Assembly: GCA_019745565.1 (NCBI GenBank)
Contig: JAIESW010000088.1
Location: 1-32,641, forward strand
Reading direction: 5' to 3'
DNA: 32,641 nt
DNA from: Burkholderiales bacterium
GTDB lineage: Bacteria > Pseudomonadota > Gammaproteobacteria > Burkholderiales > Ga0077523
Shown: in pieces, positions 15,658 to 23,200 of the stretch
How positions within the stretch are numbered: position 1 is the first letter of the stretch
How the letters are laid out: each line of letters opens with the position of its first letter
The notes under the pieces: model-generated
Told to the model about the DNA's origin: nothing
Seen by the model: the letters and a program-made list of their open reading frames with translations, nothing else
Databases searched by the model: none
Made by a program: the position numbers and the translations under genes

Positions 15658-16719
15658 TCAATCCTCGTTCTCGTTGCGGATGCGGTACTCCAGTTCTTCG
15701 GACAGCAGCAGCTGTGCGCCGGTCACGACCACCTTGTCGCCGACCTTCAGCCCTTCCGCGTTGAACCACCCGCCGGGGACCAGCCGGCTGGCGCTGACCG
15801 GTGTGCGCACGAAGTGGTCGTCCTCGCGTTGAACGTAGATCCACGGCCGGCCGGCATGCCACACCACGGCCTTCTCCGGCACCACCACACCTTCGGCCTT
15901 GCCGCGACCCGTGGACAGATGCCCGGTGACGCGTGCCCCCGCACGCAGACCCGCGGCCGGCGCGCGGAAGAACCACGTCGTGCCGATCGCCCCCGGCATC
16001 GCGGCAGGAGCAGCGGACACGAGCCGCGCCTGGGCACGCGGGCCGCCGCCCGTGGGCTCCACCGTCAAGGGCCGGGCCGAGAGTGTGCGGTCGTACTCGC
16101 TCGGCACCGTCATCTGCAGCAGCACTTCGCGCATTTCCAGGAGCGGTGCAAACCCGGCGCTGCCCGGGATCGCGGCGATGTCGGCCAGCGGTGCACCCCA
16201 CTCGGCACGCAGCGTTTCGCGCACGCTGCGCACGTCGGCCTCGGCGATGGCGAGCCGCTCGCGGTCGGTTCTCCACTGCGCTTCGGCCGCGAGCATCGCG
16301 CGCTCCGAGACGTTGCGTTCGTCCTTGAACAGCGCAGCTGCGCGCTGGTACTCCGATTCGCTCGCGCTCGCAGCACCGCGCAGGACCCGCACCTCCCCCT
16401 CACGGGCCAGCAACCGCCCCCGCGCTTCGATCAGCGGCTTCAAGTCGACCACGGTCCCGTAAATCTCGACCACGGCATCGGCCTGCGCCGCCGCCAGCGG
16501 GGCGACTTCGATGCCGCTCGTGGCCAGCTCGGCGGCACCGATACGCAGTTCGCCGGGACCGAGCTTTTCGTCGGCGCTGGTCCGGGTGCCGATGGTCTCT
16601 CCACGCTCGCGTGCCAACTCGCGATACTCGTCGCGACCGAACCAGATGGTGGTGCCGGCCAGCAGCAACGCCGCAATGGACGCGATGATCGCGATCCGCT
16701 GGCCGCCGCGGTCGGTCAT
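15658..16719 (-). CDS. RND efflux periplasmic adaptor (membrane fusion protein)
   Basis: CusB/CzcB-type adaptor linking the RND transporter to the outer membrane channel, 353 aa. ATG 16719 was chosen: the frame extends upstream, but those codons translate the twin-hairpin repeat (16747-16842), not protein. An N-terminal helix (IAIIASIAALLLAGTTIWF) anchors or exports it. Next come a lipoyl/hairpin region with a helical section about 100-175 (SESEYQRAAALFKDERNVSE), beta-barrel segments and a C-terminal membrane-proximal domain ending GLKVGDKVVVTGAQLLLSEELEYR. The helical hairpin is short, as in metal adaptors. No His/Met-rich metal-binding N-terminus is seen. It sits 180 nt after the outer membrane factor gene. 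Confidence 0.85.
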   Translation of the reverse strand: MTDRGGQRIAIIASIAALLLAGTTIWFGRDEYRELARERGETIGTRTSADEKLGPGELRIGAAELATSGIEVAPLAAAQADAVVEIYGTVVDLKPLIEARGRLLAREGEVRVLRGAASASESEYQRAAALFKDERNVSERAMLAAEAQWRTDRERLAIAEADVRSVRETLRAEWGAPLADIAAIPGSAGFAPLLEMREVLLQMTVPSEYDRTLSARPLTVEPTGGGPRAQARLVSAAPAAMPGAIGTTWFFRAPAAGLRAGARVTGHLSTGRGKAEGVVVPEKAVVWHAGRPWIYVQREDDHFVRTPVSASRLVPGGWFNAEGLKVGDKVVVTGAQLLLSEELEYRIRNENED

Positions 16720-16746
16720 ATTCGGAGCTTTCCGTTTTCGAGCGCC

Positions 16747-16842
16747 GCTGCCCCCACCCTGGCCCTCCCCCGGCAAAGCCGGGGGAGGGGATGTACACCC
16801 CTTCCCCCACCTTCGGTGGGGGAAGGTTGGGATGGGGGCAGC
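16747..16842 (+). repeat. Twin-hairpin dispersed repeat, copy 2
   Basis: 96 nt bounded by GCTGCCCCC and GGGGGCAGC. Hairpins are perfect 12-bp stems: CCCTCCCCCGGC (loop AAA) and CCTTCCCCCACC (loop TTC), joined by GGATGTACACC. Same orientation as copy 1. It lies inside the efflux operon between the outer membrane factor stop (16900) and the adaptor start (16719), where it could stabilise mRNA or lower downstream expression. Confidence 0.9.
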
Positions 16843-16899
16843 GCACGGCGCCAATCGAGTACCAGCAGAACACTGGCCGGAATCAACAACCGCCCCTTT

Positions 16900-18336
16900 T
16901 CAATCATTGTCGATCACCGCCGGATTGGGCATGGCCTCGGCAGGCGTGGTCGCCGTCTGCGGCGTCGTCATCAGATCGGGATTGTCGAGCGGCCGTTGCA
17001 GCGCATCCTCCAATGCCGACAACCCTTGCTGGGCCTCGAGCATCGCGATGACCGCAGCGCGTTCGCTCGCCACCGCTTCGAGCCGCGCCTGCACCAGTTC
17101 CACGCGATCGGCGTAGCCCCGTTCGAATTGACGCTCGGTGCGGGACCGGCGTGCCAGGGCAGCGTCGATCTGGGCACGGGCGGCGGTCTCCGCTTCCCAC
17201 GCGAGGCGATAGCGCGACGCGGCAGCATCAGCCTCGGCGATGACTGCCGTCTGCAGCGCAAGAAAGGCCTTCTCCTCCACTTCGCGGCGCGCTTCGGTTT
17301 CGCGGATCAGCGCCTTGGTTCGCGCACCGGTCGGCAACAGGCTGACGAAGGCGATCGACCAGATGCTCTCGTCGGCGTCCCAGAAATAGCCCGGGAACAA
17401 CGTGATGTCGGGATACTGGCGCGCCACCTCGAGCTTCACCGCCGCTTCCGCGGCCGCATAGTCGGCGAGCTTGCGGCGAAGGTCGATACGGTTGAGCAGC
17501 GCCGCGCGCGATACCGCCGCGTTCGCCGGCGGCGGTGTCGGCTTCTCGAGAGCTGCGAAGTCGAACCGGACACGCATCATCTCTTCCAGCGGCACGCTCA
17601 CGGCCTCGGCCACGCCCGCCAGGGCCTGATCCCGCCGCACGGCCGCGCGGCGGAGTGCCACTTCGGTCTCGGCATAGCGCAAGCGCAATCCGCTGACGTC
17701 CGTCGCCGACGCGTAGCCCTGAGCTTCGCGCTTCTCCATCAGCACCACGAGCTGCCTGCGTTCCTGCTGCTCGCGCTCGAGTGCCTCGTGGGTGCGATCC
17801 GCGACGTACAGTTCGACGTAGTGACGGCGCAGGCGGCTGCGGACGCGCCAGGTGGCGACGGCCACTTCGAGATTTGCCGCTTCCTCGAGGCGCGTGAGCT
17901 GTTCGGTGCGTTTGCCGCGCTTGTCGCCGATGTCGATGGGCAATCCCACGAGCACGCCGATGCCCCAGGGCGTTTCGCCGTCTCCGGCCTTGGTGTTGTA
18001 TTCCGGTCGCGCGGTGACCGAGATCGGAGGGCGCGTGCGCGAGGTCTGCGTCTCGGCCGCGGTCACTCGCACCTTCGCGCGAGCGAGTTCGATCTCGGGA
18101 TGGTAGAGCACCGCTGCCAGCGTGAGCGATGGCAGATCCCAACTGGCGCGCGGCCATGTCGCGGGCGGGTGGCCCTGGGCGGCGCAGTAGTCGCGCAGTT
18201 CAGCCGAGTCGAGCGATCGCGCGCGATAGGCCCGCTCGCCCGCATCGGCGTCGAGCGGCTTTTCGCGATACGACTGCCGCGCACAGCCGGCCACGCAGGC
18301 GAGCGCGAGCGCGACGACCAGGAGTCGATGCCCCAT
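16900..18336 (-). CDS. Outer membrane efflux factor, TolC/CusC-type lipoprotein
   Basis: Outer membrane channel subunit of the tripartite pump, 478 aa. A lipoprotein signal ends in LACVAGC, with Cys at about residue 18, as in CusC/OprM-type factors. Two OEP repeats of long helices follow (EIELARAKVRVTAAETQTSR; RQYPDITLFPGYFWD; ERGYADRVELVQARLEAVA). Length and repeat layout are normal. The ATG shares one base with the stop of the NADH dehydrogenase gene (TGATG at 18338-18334), implying translational coupling to it. The adaptor and transporter genes follow downstream, so the pump is complete in the order OMF-MFP-RND. Confidence 0.88.
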   Translation of the reverse strand: MGHRLLVVALALACVAGCARQSYREKPLDADAGERAYRARSLDSAELRDYCAAQGHPPATWPRASWDLPSLTLAAVLYHPEIELARAKVRVTAAETQTSRTRPPISVTARPEYNTKAGDGETPWGIGVLVGLPIDIGDKRGKRTEQLTRLEEAANLEVAVATWRVRSRLRRHYVELYVADRTHEALEREQQERRQLVVLMEKREAQGYASATDVSGLRLRYAETEVALRRAAVRRDQALAGVAEAVSVPLEEMMRVRFDFAALEKPTPPPANAAVSRAALLNRIDLRRKLADYAAAEAAVKLEVARQYPDITLFPGYFWDADESIWSIAFVSLLPTGARTKALIRETEARREVEEKAFLALQTAVIAEADAAASRYRLAWEAETAARAQIDAALARRSRTERQFERGYADRVELVQARLEAVASERAAVIAMLEAQQGLSALEDALQRPLDNPDLMTTPQTATTPAEAMPNPAVIDND

Positions 18337-19679
18337 CAGTGCAGCTTGACGTGCGGCTCGGTACGCCGCGTGATCAGGCGGGCGATGGTGTCGAGCGTGA
18401 CCTTGACCGCACCGTGCAGCGCCAGCTCATGCATCTTGTACAGCGAGCGGTACATGAGCGCGGCGAAGATGCCTTCGATCATCAGCGAGCCGCGCGTGAT
18501 GCTTCCCATCAGGCTGCCGACGGTGCTGTACTCGCCGAGCGAAACCAGCGATCCGAAATCGCGATAGTTCCAGGCCGGCACTTCGCGCCCTTCGAGCCGC
18601 CGCGGCAGCCATTTCACCAGATGCGACGCCTGCTGATGGGCCGACTGCGCACGCGGCGGCACGAAGCCGCCCTTCTCCGGCCACGGACAGGCGGCACAGT
18701 CGCCGATGGCGAAGATCGACGGGTCGCGAGTGGTCGCGAGCGACTGGCTCACCACGAGCTGGTTCAGGCGGTTGCTTTCGAGGCCGTCGATGTCCTTCAG
18801 GAACTCAGGCGCCTTGATGCCCGCCGCCCACACCACGAGTTCGGCGTGCACGTCGCGACCGCTCGCGGTCTTGAGGCCTTCCGCGGTCACTTCGGTGACG
18901 CGCTCGTTCGTCAGCACCTCGACGTTGAGCTTCTCGAGCAGCCGCGACGCGGCGTTCGAAAGCCGCTCGGGCAAGACCGGCAGAATGCGCGGCGCGGCCT
19001 CGACGATGGTGATCTTGAGATCGCGCTCGGGATCGATGCGATCGAGACCGAAGGCCACCAGTTCGCGCGTGGTGTTGTGCAGCTCGGCGGACAGTTCGAC
19101 CCCGGTGGCGCCGGCGCCGATGATCGCCACGTGCAGCTGACCGGGACCGAGCGGTTCGGTCTGGGCATTCGCGCGCAGACAGGCGTTGAGCAGGCGCGAT
19201 CGGAAGCGCTCCGCCTCGCCGGGAGTATCCAGCGCGATGGCGTGCCGGGCGGCCCCCGGGGTGCCGAAATCGTTGGTCTGGCTGCCCACGGCCATGACGA
19301 GCGTGTCGTAGGCCAGGCGGCGCTCGGGCAGTACCTGGGTTCCGGTCTCGGGATCGATCAGGGGCGCCAGCAGGATGGTCTTGCCCGCGCGATCGAGCCC
19401 CTGCATGCGGCCCAGCTGGAAATCGAAGTGGTGCCAGCGTGCCTGCGCGAGGTAATCGAGTTCATGGTCGTTCTGATCCATGCTCCCGGCAGCCACCTGG
19501 TGCAGCAAGGGCTTCCAGATGTGGGTGCGTGACCGATCGACCAGCGTGATGCGGGCCTTGCCCTTGCGCCCGAGCCGGTCGCCCAGGCGGGTGGCGAGTT
19601 CCAGACCGCCGGCTCCGCCGCCGACCACGACGATGCGATGCAGTGTGCCCGACCGGGTCGGTTGCCGTACTGAGTCCAT
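18336..19679 (-). CDS. ndh: Type II NADH dehydrogenase (NDH-2)
   Basis: Single-subunit, non-proton-pumping NADH:quinone oxidoreductase at the inner membrane. ATG 19679 gives 447 aa; a GTG at 19736 is possible, with a GGAGG about 20 nt before the chosen ATG not helping either choice. Motifs: FAD-binding VVVGGGAGGLELATRLG near the N-terminus, NADH-binding VAIIGAGATGVELSAEL in the middle, the second FAD block IFAIGDCAACPWP, AQSAHQQA near the quinone pocket, and an amphipathic C-terminal helix region for membrane contact. The gene overlaps the outer membrane factor gene by one base (TGATG). E. coli Ndh has been reported to reduce Cu(II), so a metal-related role beside an HME pump is conceivable but inferred. 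Confidence 0.9.
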   Translation of the reverse strand: MDSVRQPTRSGTLHRIVVVGGGAGGLELATRLGDRLGRKGKARITLVDRSRTHIWKPLLHQVAAGSMDQNDHELDYLAQARWHHFDFQLGRMQGLDRAGKTILLAPLIDPETGTQVLPERRLAYDTLVMAVGSQTNDFGTPGAARHAIALDTPGEAERFRSRLLNACLRANAQTEPLGPGQLHVAIIGAGATGVELSAELHNTTRELVAFGLDRIDPERDLKITIVEAAPRILPVLPERLSNAASRLLEKLNVEVLTNERVTEVTAEGLKTASGRDVHAELVVWAAGIKAPEFLKDIDGLESNRLNQLVVSQSLATTRDPSIFAIGDCAACPWPEKGGFVPPRAQSAHQQASHLVKWLPRRLEGREVPAWNYRDFGSLVSLGEYSTVGSLMGSITRGSLMIEGIFAALMYRSLYKMHELALHGAVKVTLDTIARLITRRTEPHVKLH

Positions 19680-19816
19680 GCTGATGTTTTTGTGTGTTTC
19701 GTCCCTCCGAGAGGATAGTGGAATCTGCACCGACACCGGTAGGATTTCCGCCCAGCGGCAGAGGAACCCGGACCCGAATACAATCCGGCCCAGGGGATCG
19801 GGGGGCCGGAGGCGGC

Positions 19817-21100
19817 ATGGCGCTGGAAGGGCGAATCGGCAAGTATCAGATCAGGTCGGAACTCGGCCGCGGCAAGTCGAGCGTGGTCTACCTCGCCTAT
19901 GACGAGTTCCTGAACTCCGATCTGGCGGTCAAGGTGTACCTGCCAGAATCGCAACCGGAGCGCGCGACCGCCGCCTCGGTGCAGTTCATGAGCGAGGCCT
20001 CCCTGGCCGGACGACTGGTCCACCCGCACATCGTCACCATCGTGGATGCGGTGGCCGAGGCGAACCTGCGCTACGTCGCGATGGAGTACGTGCCCGGCGG
20101 CAACCTGCAGCGCCACACGATGCGCGACCGGCTGCTGCCGATCGATGACGTGATCCAGATCGGCTTCAAGTGCTGCGGCGCGCTCGAGTACGCGCATCGC
20201 CACGGCGTCGTACACCGGGACATCAAGCCCTCGAACATCCTGGTCTCCCACGGCAGCGACGTGAAGGTGGCGGATTTCGGCGCGGCCTTCGTGCGCGGCG
20301 TGGTGACCACGCAGCACTCGCGGCTCGGTTCGCCCGCCTATGTCGCGCCGGAACAGATCCGCGACGAACCGCCCACGCCGCAAAGCGACATGTTCTCGCT
20401 GGGCGTGATGCTCTACGAACTGCTCACCGGGCAGAAGCCCTTCCGCGGAGCGGATCTCTCGGAAACGCTCGAACGCATCCTGACGCTCGAACCGACCAAA
20501 CCGTCGCGGCTGCGCCCGGAACTGCCGTCCGCCGTGGATCCGATCGTGCTGCGGATGCTCGCCAAGTACCCGGGCGAGCGTTTCGGCAACTGGGCCGAAG
20601 CCGCACTCGAACTGGCGAAGGTCGGCCGCATGAGCGTCTACGACCAGATCGTGCCCGACAGCGAGAAGTACTCGGCGCTGCGCGCTTCCCCGATGCTGCA
20701 CGAACTGGAAGAACTCGAGGTGTGGGAGCTCGTGGGCCTCGCCCGATGGCGGCGTGTTCCCCAACAGGAAGTGCTGGTGCAGGAAGGCACGCGCGGTGAC
20801 AGCATGTTCATCCTCGCCCGCGGCGCCGCCAAGGTTCTGGTCCAAGGCCGCATGCTCGACCTGCTGCGCGCCGGCGATTGCTTCGGCGACATGGCCTTCG
20901 TGCAGGGGCCCGATGCCGAACGCAGCGCCACGGTGCAGACCGCGACGGATGCCATCGTCGCCGAGTTCGCCGCCGCAGACCTGCAGCAGCTCCCCGCGAT
21001 GACCCAGCTCAAGTTCACCCGCGCCCTGCTCAAGATCATGGCCGAGCGCCTGAAACTGACCAACGCCCGAGTGGCCCCCGCCGCCGGCACGCGGCACTGA
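19817..21100 (+). CDS. Ser/Thr protein kinase with C-terminal cNMP-binding-like domain
   Basis: Cytosolic Hanks-type kinase fused to a Crp-like regulatory domain, 427 aa. ATG 19817 follows GGAGG by 5 nt. Kinase (about 8-265): glycine loop GRGKSSVVY (17-25), K39 in AVKVYL, HRDIKPSN (133-140) with D135, DFG 153-155 and APE in SPAYVAPEQ; all catalytic residues are present. The C-terminal domain (about 290-410) has the CNB fold pattern with the phosphate cassette as F356-GDMA and R369-SATV; the conserved Glu is Asp here, and the Arg is kept. No transmembrane segment or PASTA domain. Eukaryotic PKG places CNB domains before the kinase; here the order is reversed. It is divergent from ndh with 137 nt between starts. 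Confidence 0.9.
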   Translation: MALEGRIGKYQIRSELGRGKSSVVYLAYDEFLNSDLAVKVYLPESQPERATAASVQFMSEASLAGRLVHPHIVTIVDAVAEANLRYVAMEYVPGGNLQRHTMRDRLLPIDDVIQIGFKCCGALEYAHRHGVVHRDIKPSNILVSHGSDVKVADFGAAFVRGVVTTQHSRLGSPAYVAPEQIRDEPPTPQSDMFSLGVMLYELLTGQKPFRGADLSETLERILTLEPTKPSRLRPELPSAVDPIVLRMLAKYPGERFGNWAEAALELAKVGRMSVYDQIVPDSEKYSALRASPMLHELEELEVWELVGLARWRRVPQQEVLVQEGTRGDSMFILARGAAKVLVQGRMLDLLRAGDCFGDMAFVQGPDAERSATVQTATDAIVAEFAAADLQQLPAMTQLKFTRALLKIMAERLKLTNARVAPAAGTRH

Positions 21101-21194
21101 TCCCCAGGTCGAAGCCGCACCACCTCGACCAGCGACAAAGAAGTCGAAGCCGCGGCGCCTCTCGTCCAAGCAGTTGTTATCGCGGCCGGCGCCG

Positions 21195-21281
21195 GGCCGC
21201 CCCAAGGCGGCCGCGCACTTCATAACGATTGAAGTGCACGTGCAAAGCCCCCCGCAGGGGGCTTTGCGTACACTTCAATCG
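21195..21281. terminator. Hairpins between convergent kinase and leuA genes
   Basis: First, a 7-bp stem GGCCGCC/GGCGGCC at 21195-21212 with loop CCAA. Second, a two-tier palindrome: outer arms CGATTGAAGTG (21226-21236) and CACTTCAATCG (21271-21281), inner arms GCAAAGCCCCC (21242-21252) and GGGGGCTTTGC (21257-21267). The leuA stop codon follows at 21282. A bidirectional terminator is likely from position, although long T tracts are missing. Confidence 0.6.
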
Positions 21282-22817
21282 CTACACTTGAGGATGCGCC
21301 CGCTCCATCTTCGAATGCAGCTTGTTGAGCGCGTTGATGTAAGCCTTGGCCGACGCCACGACGATGTCGATGTCGGCACCGGCGCCGTTGACGATGCGGC
21401 CCTCCTTCTTCAGCCGCACCGTGACCTCGCCCAGGGCATCGGTGCCGCCGGTGATGCTGTTGATGGAGAAGAGTTGCAGTTCCGCGCCGCTCGACACCAT
21501 CGACTCGATGGCCTTGAAGGTCGCATCCACCGGCCCGCTGCCGGGTGACTCCGCCTTGCGCTCGTCGGGACCTTCTGCAATCACGACGCGCGCGGTGGAC
21601 GTTTCGCCGGTCTCGGAGTTGATCTTCATGGAGAGCAGCTTGAAATGCTCGCGCTCGTGCGTGACCGCCTCGTCCGAGACGAGCATCTGCAGATCCTCGT
21701 CGAAGATCTCGGCCTTCTTGTCGGCGAGATCCTTGAAGCGCGCGAACGCGGCGTTCAACGCCTCTTCGCTGCCGAGCTCGATGCCGAGCTCCTGCAACCG
21801 CTGGCGGAACGCGTTGCGCCCGGAAAGTTTGCCGAGGACCAGCTTGTTCGCGCCCCAGCCCACGTCCTCGGCACGCATGATCTCGTAGGTCTCGCGACTC
21901 TTCAGCACGCCGTCCTGGTGGATGCCGGATTCGTGCGCGAAGGCGTTGGCACCCACGATCGCCTTGTTCGGCTGCACCGGGAAACCGGTGATACCCGACA
22001 CGAGCTTGGACGCCGGTACGATCTGAGTGGTGTCGATGCGGGTGTCGCAGGGGAAGAAGTCCTGGCGCGTGCGCACGGCCATGACGATCTCCTCGAGCGA
22101 TGCGTTGCCGGCGCGTTCGCCGAGACCGTTGACGGTGCATTCCACCTGACGCGCGCCGTTCATCACGGCAGACAGCGAATTGGCGACGGCGACACCAAGA
22201 TCGTTGTGACAGTGCACCGACCAGACCGCCTTGTCGGAATTCGGGATGCGTTCACGCAGCGTGCGGATGAGCGCACCGAACTGGTCCGGCATGGTGTAAC
22301 CGACGGTGTCGGGCACATTGATCGTCTTCGCACCGGCGTCGATCACGGCCTCCAGGATGCGACAGAGGAAGTCCACTTCGGAGCGGCCGGCATCCTCCGG
22401 CGAGAACTCGACGTCGTCGCGGAAGCTGCGCGCCAGCTTCACCGCCTTCACCGCCTGCTCCACCACCTGGTCCGGCGGCATGCGCAGCTTCTTCTCCATG
22501 TGGATCGGCGAAGTCGCGATGAAGGTGTGGATGCGACCGGCATTGGCATCCTTCAGCGCCTCGCCGGCGCGGCGGATGTCGTTGTCGTTGGCACGGGCGA
22601 GTCCGCAGACGATGGAGTCCTTGATGATGCCGGCCACGGAGCGCACCGCCTCGAAGTCACCGTTGGACGCCGCGGGAAAACCGGCTTCGATCACGTCGAC
22701 CCGCAGCTTCTCCAGCTGGCGCGCGATGCGGATCTTCTCGTCGCGGGTCATGGATGCGCCGGGGCTCTGCTCGCCGTCGCGCAACGTCGTGTCGAATATG
22801 ACGAGGCGGTCTTTCAT
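21282..22817 (-). CDS. leuA: 2-isopropylmalate synthase
   Basis: First committed enzyme of leucine synthesis: acetyl-CoA + 2-ketoisovalerate to 2-isopropylmalate, 511 aa. ATG 22817 (MKDRLVIFDTTLRDGEQSPG) follows AGGAG at normal spacing; the frame is open 15 codons further upstream but without a signal. The TIM-barrel part has DTTLRDGEQ with the metal-binding Asp, HCHNDLGVAVANS and NGLGERAGNA. The C-terminal regulatory domain (about 380-511) carries leucine feedback control (GGTDALGEVTVRL). It is the last gene of the ilvBHC-psd-pssA-leuA block but has its own candidate promoter and leader frame upstream (23075-22956). Confidence 0.96.
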   Translation of the reverse strand: MKDRLVIFDTTLRDGEQSPGASMTRDEKIRIARQLEKLRVDVIEAGFPAASNGDFEAVRSVAGIIKDSIVCGLARANDNDIRRAGEALKDANAGRIHTFIATSPIHMEKKLRMPPDQVVEQAVKAVKLARSFRDDVEFSPEDAGRSEVDFLCRILEAVIDAGAKTINVPDTVGYTMPDQFGALIRTLRERIPNSDKAVWSVHCHNDLGVAVANSLSAVMNGARQVECTVNGLGERAGNASLEEIVMAVRTRQDFFPCDTRIDTTQIVPASKLVSGITGFPVQPNKAIVGANAFAHESGIHQDGVLKSRETYEIMRAEDVGWGANKLVLGKLSGRNAFRQRLQELGIELGSEEALNAAFARFKDLADKKAEIFDEDLQMLVSDEAVTHEREHFKLLSMKINSETGETSTARVVIAEGPDERKAESPGSGPVDATFKAIESMVSSGAELQLFSINSITGGTDALGEVTVRLKKEGRIVNGAGADIDIVVASAKAYINALNKLHSKMERAHPQV

Positions 22818-22894
22818 GGTTCTTTCTCCTGAGATCGGGCCGCGTCCGGGCTCGCTGGCCATCGAGGGCGCGGCGCCGCAACTATATACGGACC

Positions 22895-22918
22895 CCCGGG
22901 CTTTCTTGGAAGCCCGGG
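22895..22918 (-). promoter_or_regulatory. Hairpin in the leuA leader region
   Basis: Perfect 9-bp stem CCCGGGCTT/AAGCCCGGG with a 6-nt loop, between the leucine-rich short frame and leuA. On the leuA-sense strand the stem is followed by GGTCCGTATATAG, not a T run, so it is not a canonical intrinsic terminator. It could be a pause or attenuator structure. Confidence 0.35.
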
Positions 22919-22955
22919 AAGGGTTACGGCGGTACTGCGGGAGTGGGGTGGGGTA

Positions 22956-23039
22956 TCAGTGCGCGCGGCCGCGCAGCAGCAGCCCGGCCAGCAGGAGACT
23001 GGCAGGAAGGAGGAACGTGTGGGCTGCGGAGAGACTCAT
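22956..23039 (-). CDS. Leucine-rich short ORF upstream of leuA (candidate leader peptide)
   Basis: A 27-codon frame from ATG 23039 to TGA 22958-22956. Nine of 27 residues are Leu, with the core LLPASLLLAGLLL, followed by a hairpin and then leuA 138 nt downstream. Such Leu-codon runs before leu genes are the basis of attenuation in enterobacteria. A sigma70-like promoter (23075-23047) puts the predicted transcript start at or within a few bases of this ATG, so translation would be leaderless. It could instead encode a tiny membrane protein, or be chance in GC-rich sequence. Confidence 0.4.
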   Translation of the reverse strand: MSLSAAHTFLLPASLLLAGLLLRGRAH

Positions 23040-23046
23040 GGAGTCG

Positions 23047-23075
23047 AATATAGGGGCTTTTCCGGAGGGGGGCAA
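23047..23075 (-). promoter_or_regulatory. Sigma70-like promoter for the leader ORF/leuA
   Basis: TTGCCC at 23075-23070 and TATATT at 23052-23047, spacer 17 nt. The predicted start is near 23040, next to ATG 23039. It lies just downstream of repeat copy 3 and would give leuA expression separate from the ilv block. Confidence 0.55.
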
Positions 23076-23086
23076 CAGTTCGCTGT

Positions 23087-23182
23087 GCTGCCCCCCATCC
23101 CAACCTTCCCCCACTGAAGGTGGGGGAAGGGGTGTACATCCCCTCCCCCAGCTTTGCTGGGAGAGGGTTAGGGTGGGGGCCG
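23087..23182 (-). repeat. Twin-hairpin dispersed repeat, copy 3 (inverted)
   Basis: 96 nt, GCTGCCCCCCATCCCAACC to GGTGGGGGCCG, in the opposite orientation to copies 1 and 2. Hairpins: 11 bp (CCTTCCCCCAC, loop TGAAG) and 12 bp with one mismatch (CCCTCCCCCAGC, loop TTT). The linker GGTGTACATCC is the reverse complement type of copy 2. It lies 18 nt after the pssA stop and just before the leuA promoter. Confidence 0.9.
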
Positions 23183-23200
23183 CGAACACCACCGAAGCCG

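Noticed and set aside
16720..16854. N-terminal extension of the efflux adaptor to 398 aa
   Set aside because: The extra codons translate the twin-hairpin repeat, whose copies elsewhere are intergenic; ATG 16719 gives a normal adaptor start.
15511..18567. An open plus-strand frame of about 1018 codons opposite the efflux genes
   Set aside because: The minus strand encodes recognisable RND, adaptor and outer membrane factor domains. The plus-strand product is a low-complexity Arg/His/Ala/Gly-rich shadow typical of high-GC DNA.
19358..21223. A minus-strand frame of about 621 codons over the kinase
   Set aside because: The plus strand has a complete kinase with all catalytic motifs; the antisense translation has no domain-like content.
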